DNA of 9,279 nucleotides from Propionibacteriaceae bacterium. GTDB taxonomy: Bacteria; Actinomycetota; Actinomycetes; Propionibacteriales; Propionibacteriaceae. Each line of letters begins with the position of its first letter. Within the stretch, counting starts at the first letter, position 1. Positions 7,146 through 9,279 of this stretch are shown here, piece after piece. The stretch lies in NCBI GenBank assembly GCA_030528545.1, contig JAUMYR010000001.1, positions 90,330 to 99,608 of the forward strand, given 5' to 3'. The notes below the pieces were generated by a model. The model was not told the origin of the DNA. It saw only the letters and a program-made list of their open reading frames with translations, and made no database searches. A program made the position numbers and the translations under genes.

Positions 7146-7943
7146 ATGGCTGTGCGGCTCATCGTGACCGATCTGGACGGCACCTTCCTGGGTGAGGATT
7201 CCCGGCTCTCTCCGGTCAACCTGGCCGCGGCCCGCCGCGCCCTGAGCCGTGGCCTGCGTTTCGTGGTGGCCACCGGGCGGCCGCTGAGATGGCTCAGCCC
7301 GCTACGGCCGCTGCTCGACCTGGAACCGGTGATTATCGCCAGCAATGGTGCCTGCGTCCAGCAGGAGGGCCATATCGTCGCCGAACACCACCTCGACCCG
7401 GAGATGATCCGCCGCGTCGCCGCGGACATGCGTTCGGCCGTGCCCGGGGTGGCCTTCGCCATCGAACACGCACGGGGCTGGGCCCACGAACCCCACTACT
7501 CCCGTCATCCCGACCGGGGCCCCGCTCCAAGCGTGGCGCCGCTGGAGGAACTGCCCCTGCACGGAACCCTGAAGCTCCTCGCCTGGCACCCCGAGGTCAG
7601 CACCGAGCCGCTCGCCCGAGCGGTCTCGGAATGCGTCCAAGACCGTTTCACGGCGACTTTCTCCTTCCTGTCGCGCTCCGGGCTGGTGGAGCTGAGCGCC
7701 CGCGGGGTCACCAAGGCCAGCACCCTGACCGGGCTATTGCGCGAATGGGAGATCTCGCCCCATGAGGTCGCCGCTTTTGGCGATATGCCAAATGACATCG
7801 ATATGTTGCGGCTGGCCGGGTCAGCCTTCGTGCCCGCCAACGCCCATCCGTTGCTGCTGGGTGCGGGGTTCACCGTGATCGGGCATCACGACGCGGACGG
7901 GGTCGGCATCCAAATTGAGCGTCTTCTCGACGAAACACGCTAG
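7146..7943 (+). CDS. Cof-type HAD-superfamily hydrolase (HAD-IIB)
   Basis: Mg-dependent phosphatase of the haloacid dehalogenase superfamily, Cof/YbiV-like, 265 residues, expected to dephosphorylate sugar phosphates or other small phosphoesters in the cytoplasm; the substrate cannot be read from the sequence. All four HAD motifs are present: motif I DLDGTF (D9 nucleophile, D11), motif II ATGR (T43), motif III Lys190 in GVTKAST, and motif IV FGDMPNDIDML (D213, D217). The cap insertion between motifs II and III spans about 80-185, as in type IIB. ATG 7146 starts three bases after the preceding stop, with GGAAG nine bases upstream, so the two genes are probably co-transcribed. The gene ends 13 bp before the tRNA. 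Confidence 0.93.
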   Translation: MAVRLIVTDLDGTFLGEDSRLSPVNLAAARRALSRGLRFVVATGRPLRWLSPLRPLLDLEPVIIASNGACVQQEGHIVAEHHLDPEMIRRVAADMRSAVPGVAFAIEHARGWAHEPHYSRHPDRGPAPSVAPLEELPLHGTLKLLAWHPEVSTEPLARAVSECVQDRFTATFSFLSRSGLVELSARGVTKASTLTGLLREWEISPHEVAAFGDMPNDIDMLRLAGSAFVPANAHPLLLGAGFTVIGHHDADGVGIQIERLLDETR

Positions 7944-7956
7944 GCTTGCTGCCGCT

Positions 7957-8030
7957 GGGGCGATAGCTCAGCCGGTTAGAGCAGAGGACTCATAATCCTT
8001 GGGTCGCGGGTTCGAGCCCCGCTCGCCCTA
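7957..8030 (+). tRNA. tRNA with CAU anticodon (elongator Met or Ile2)
   Basis: A 74-nt cloverleaf without encoded CCA. The acceptor stem is GGGGCGA with TCGCCCT, giving six Watson-Crick pairs and a G1-U72 wobble, with A73 at 8030. The D arm is GCTC/GAGC; the anticodon stem is GAGGA/TCCTT with loop CTCATAA, so the anticodon is CAU at about 7991-7993; the variable loop is GGGTC; the T arm is GCGGG/CCCGC with loop TTCGAGC. The anticodon stem is not the GGG/CCC type of initiators, so this is elongator tRNA-Met or the AUA-reading tRNA-Ile2 that needs lysidine at C34. I lean to Met but the G27-U43 pair leaves Ile2 open. Its last three bases overlap the aroQ stop codon on the other strand. Confidence 0.93.
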
Positions 8031-8456
8031 CTCAGCGACGCTCGCGAGGTATGCGAGCGCCAGGTCGTAGCCTGCGGTCCCTAACCCGGCGATGGTGCCG
8101 CGCACATAGGGAGAGATCACCGAGTGGCGGCGGAACTCCTCCCGGGCGTGGATATTCGAGATGTGCACCTCGACCGCCAGTTTGACCTGGACCACCGCGT
8201 CGGCGATCGCGATCGAGTAGTGGGTCCACGCTCCGGGGTTGACGACCACGGCGCACCCCTCCTCCGCCGCCTGGTGCAGCCAGCCGACGTACTCCGCCTC
8301 GGAATCGCTCTGACGAACCTCCACCTCCAGGCCGAGCCCCCGCCCGGTCTCGACGAGGTGGTCGGCCAGAGCCGAGTGGCTGAGCCCGCCGTAGATACCC
8401 GGCTGGCGAACCCCGAGCCTGCCCAGATTGACCCCGTTGAGCACCACAACCCTCAC
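8028..8456 (-). CDS. aroQ: Type II 3-dehydroquinate dehydratase
   Basis: Cytoplasmic enzyme of the shikimate pathway that dehydrates 3-dehydroquinate to 3-dehydroshikimate; the type II family forms dodecamers. With GTG at 8456 it is 142 residues, close to the usual 145-150. Signature segments are NGVNLGRLG (the usual Pro is Val here), the lid with R17 and the catalytic Y22 (PGIYGG), RQSDSEAEYVGWLHQA, NPGAWTHYS (N73, H79), EVHISNIHAREEFRRHS (H98, R105) and a C-terminal GLGTAGYDLAL. All key residues known from the Mycobacterium tuberculosis enzyme are present, at positions offset by about two to three. GTG 8456 is chosen over an ATG at 8489 because AGGAGGA sits just before it and the family N-terminus begins there. 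The TAG stop lies on the last three bases of the convergent tRNA. Confidence 0.96.
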   Translation of the reverse strand: MRVVVLNGVNLGRLGVRQPGIYGGLSHSALADHLVETGRGLGLEVEVRQSDSEAEYVGWLHQAAEEGCAVVVNPGAWTHYSIAIADAVVQVKLAVEVHISNIHAREEFRRHSVISPYVRGTIAGLGTAGYDLALAYLASVAE

Positions 8457-8460
8457 CGGA

Positions 8461-8467
8461 TCCTCCT
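8461..8467 (-). promoter_or_regulatory. Shine-Dalgarno site of aroQ
   Basis: AGGAGGA on the minus strand, four bases before the GTG at 8456. It is the strongest ribosome site in the window and decides the aroQ start; an ATG at 8489 would place this site inside the reading frame. Confidence 0.85.
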
Positions 8468-8517
8468 CATTTCCTACCGGAGACGACATTGGAGTCTATT
8501 GCCCCACGCGGCGCGGC

Positions 8518-8531
8518 CGCCGGACCCGGCG
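8518..8531. repeat. GC-rich hairpin between the isomerase-like gene and aroQ
   Basis: CGCCG-GACC-CGGCG forms a 5-bp stem with a 4-nt loop, in the 85-bp gap upstream of aroQ. Next to it lies the 8-bp palindrome GCGGCCGC (8513-8520). There is no T-run, so a classic intrinsic terminator is not shown. The rest of the gap shows no clear promoter. Confidence 0.35.
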
Positions 8532-8533
8532 CT

Positions 8534-8565
8534 GGACGTCCTCACCGCGGTGGGTAGGGACGTCC
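8534..8565 (-). terminator. Nested palindrome across the stop codon of the isomerase-like gene
   Basis: The 8-bp palindrome GGACGTCC occurs twice, at 8534-8541 and 8558-8565, and can pair as an 8-bp stem. Its 16-nt loop contains another palindrome, CACCGCGGTG (8543-8552), and includes the TGA stop at 8542-8544. In the minus-strand transcript this hairpin would lie at the end of the coding region. It lacks a downstream U-tract, so termination, attenuation or mRNA stability are all possible, and chance cannot be excluded. Confidence 0.35.
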
Positions 8566-9279
8566 GAGACCGATCCCAAGGTAGGCGGCGCCATAGAGGC
8601 CATGCTGGAGCAAGGTCACGTAGCGGTCGACATCGGTGCCCGGTGGGTCTGTTTCGCCCGCGCTGACGGTGTGCACCCGCAGTCCGAGGGCGTTCGCCTG
8701 AGCGGTCACGTCGATCTGGGTGTGACGCACCACTGCGGGGCTGCCGCCGTCCTCAAGCACCACCAGAGCCGGATAGCTACTCTGTGCGGGGTCATCGAAG
8801 GGGTCGGCGAAGGTATCTTTGCGCTCTAAGCCCGCGAACAGCGACAGCAGGTCGTCCGCGTCCACGGCGAGCGCGCTGCGTCCGCTGACGGCGCGGACGG
8901 CCTCGGCGACCCGGCGGCTGGCCCGCGCGGCGAGCACGGTCGCACCCCAGATCAGGGGCAGATCGTCGGCCATAGCCAAGGCCATCTCCTTGGCCGGGTT
9001 GGTGGACAGGTCGCGCAGCGGGGAGCAGCTCTCGGCGACCCGGTCGGCCGCGTCCGCTACCTGATCCGCCACCACCAGCGGGCCGAGTCCCAGCCGATGC
9101 AGGTGCGCGAGGGCGACCACCGCGGCGGCTGTCGCGTCATGGGTCTGGGCCGGCAGCAGCAGGGTCGAGCGGGAAGCCGAGACCTCGGCGAGTTCGGAGC
9201 TTCGCGTGGCCACCACCATCATCATGGCGCCCCGGCGGACCGACTCCACGGCGCTGCCGAGCAGGGAACGGTCGTCCCC
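8542..9279 (-). CDS. SIS-domain phosphosugar isomerase-like protein (bifunctional PGI/PMI type), 5'-truncated
   Basis: The C-terminal ~245 residues of a protein resembling the bifunctional phosphoglucose/phosphomannose isomerases, as the TobH/ManA-like proteins of actinobacteria. The frame is open to the right edge (reading G-D-D-R-S-L-L before the GTG at 9249), so the N-terminal part of the first SIS domain is missing. Visible are the end of the first sugar-isomerase domain (GAMMMVVATRSS, LLLPAQTHD), then the bact-PGI_C-like part with STNPAKEMALAMADDLPLIWGA, a DPFDDPAQSS loop, LVVLEDG and a final helix YVTLLQHGLYGAAYLGIGLG. I do not see the Asn/His/Glu active-site segment that isomerases of this family carry between the two halves, so activity is doubtful. 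It lies upstream of aroQ on the same strand, with a hairpin-rich 85-bp gap between them. Confidence 0.75.
   Translation of the reverse strand, partial: GDDRSLLGSAVESVRRGAMMMVVATRSSELAEVSASRSTLLLPAQTHDATAAAVVALAHLHRLGLGPLVVADQVADAADRVAESCSPLRDLSTNPAKEMALAMADDLPLIWGATVLAARASRRVAEAVRAVSGRSALAVDADDLLSLFAGLERKDTFADPFDDPAQSSYPALVVLEDGGSPAVVRHTQIDVTAQANALGLRVHTVSAGETDPPGTDVDRYVTLLQHGLYGAAYLGIGLGRPYPPR

Noticed and set aside
8457..8489. Longer aroQ start at ATG 8489
   Set aside because: It would add 11 residues outside the family N-terminus and place the AGGAGGA ribosome site inside the coding region.
8124..8666. 180-codon plus-strand frame spanning aroQ and the gap upstream
   Set aside because: It lies antisense to aroQ, which has all active-site residues, and crosses two genes without a motif or ribosome site.
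1..9279. CRISPR array, transposase, insertion-sequence ends, phage genes or attachment site
   Set aside because: No regularly spaced repeats, transposase motifs, flanking inverted repeats or duplicated tRNA end were seen; the window looks like ordinary chromosome.

Overview
The window is about 9.3 kb of very high-GC, almost fully coding DNA. Codon use, GTG starts, the product set and the gene neighbourhood point to an actinobacterium. A Propionibacteriaceae-like member is my best guess, but this is inferred from protein resemblance only. There is no gene-free stretch longer than 300 bases. The longest gaps are about 63 bp (between the divergent genes at 6192-6254) and 85 bp (8457-8541).

Layout. 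(1) 1-1478, plus strand: the 3' part of an S9-family serine peptidase with a complete catalytic triad; its start lies before the window. (2) 1326-6191, minus strand: a tightly packed five-gene operon, read right to left as moxR ATPase, DUF58 protein, membrane VWA protein A, membrane VWA protein B, and a YggS-type PLP-binding protein. Its junctions are a 3-nt gap, an ATGA overlap, a TGATG overlap and a 10-bp overlap. (3) 6255-7943, plus strand: a divergent pair, a single-pass membrane protein with a Ser/Pro-rich outer tail followed 3 nt later by a Cof-type HAD phosphatase. (4) 7957-8030: a tRNA with a CAU anticodon. (5) 8028-9279, minus strand: type II dehydroquinase (aroQ), preceded by the 3' part of a SIS-type sugar-phosphate isomerase-like protein that runs off the right edge.

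How the genes may work together. MoxR-type AAA+ ATPases are commonly encoded with DUF58 and VWA proteins and are thought to act as chaperones that mature or remodel membrane or envelope targets. Here the two VWA proteins look like a tandem duplication: same predicted length, same three-helix topology and intact metal-binding (MIDAS) motifs. The divergent membrane protein shares the promoter region with moxR. Its cytoplasmic part faintly resembles the N-lobe of a Ser/Thr kinase without the catalytic lysine or a C-lobe. It is the least explained gene here and the best candidate for something undescribed.

Other oddities are a YggS reading frame that runs about 50 codons past its domain into antisense of the peptidase gene, a tRNA whose 3' end overlaps the aroQ stop codon, and a nested palindrome over the stop codon of the isomerase-like gene.
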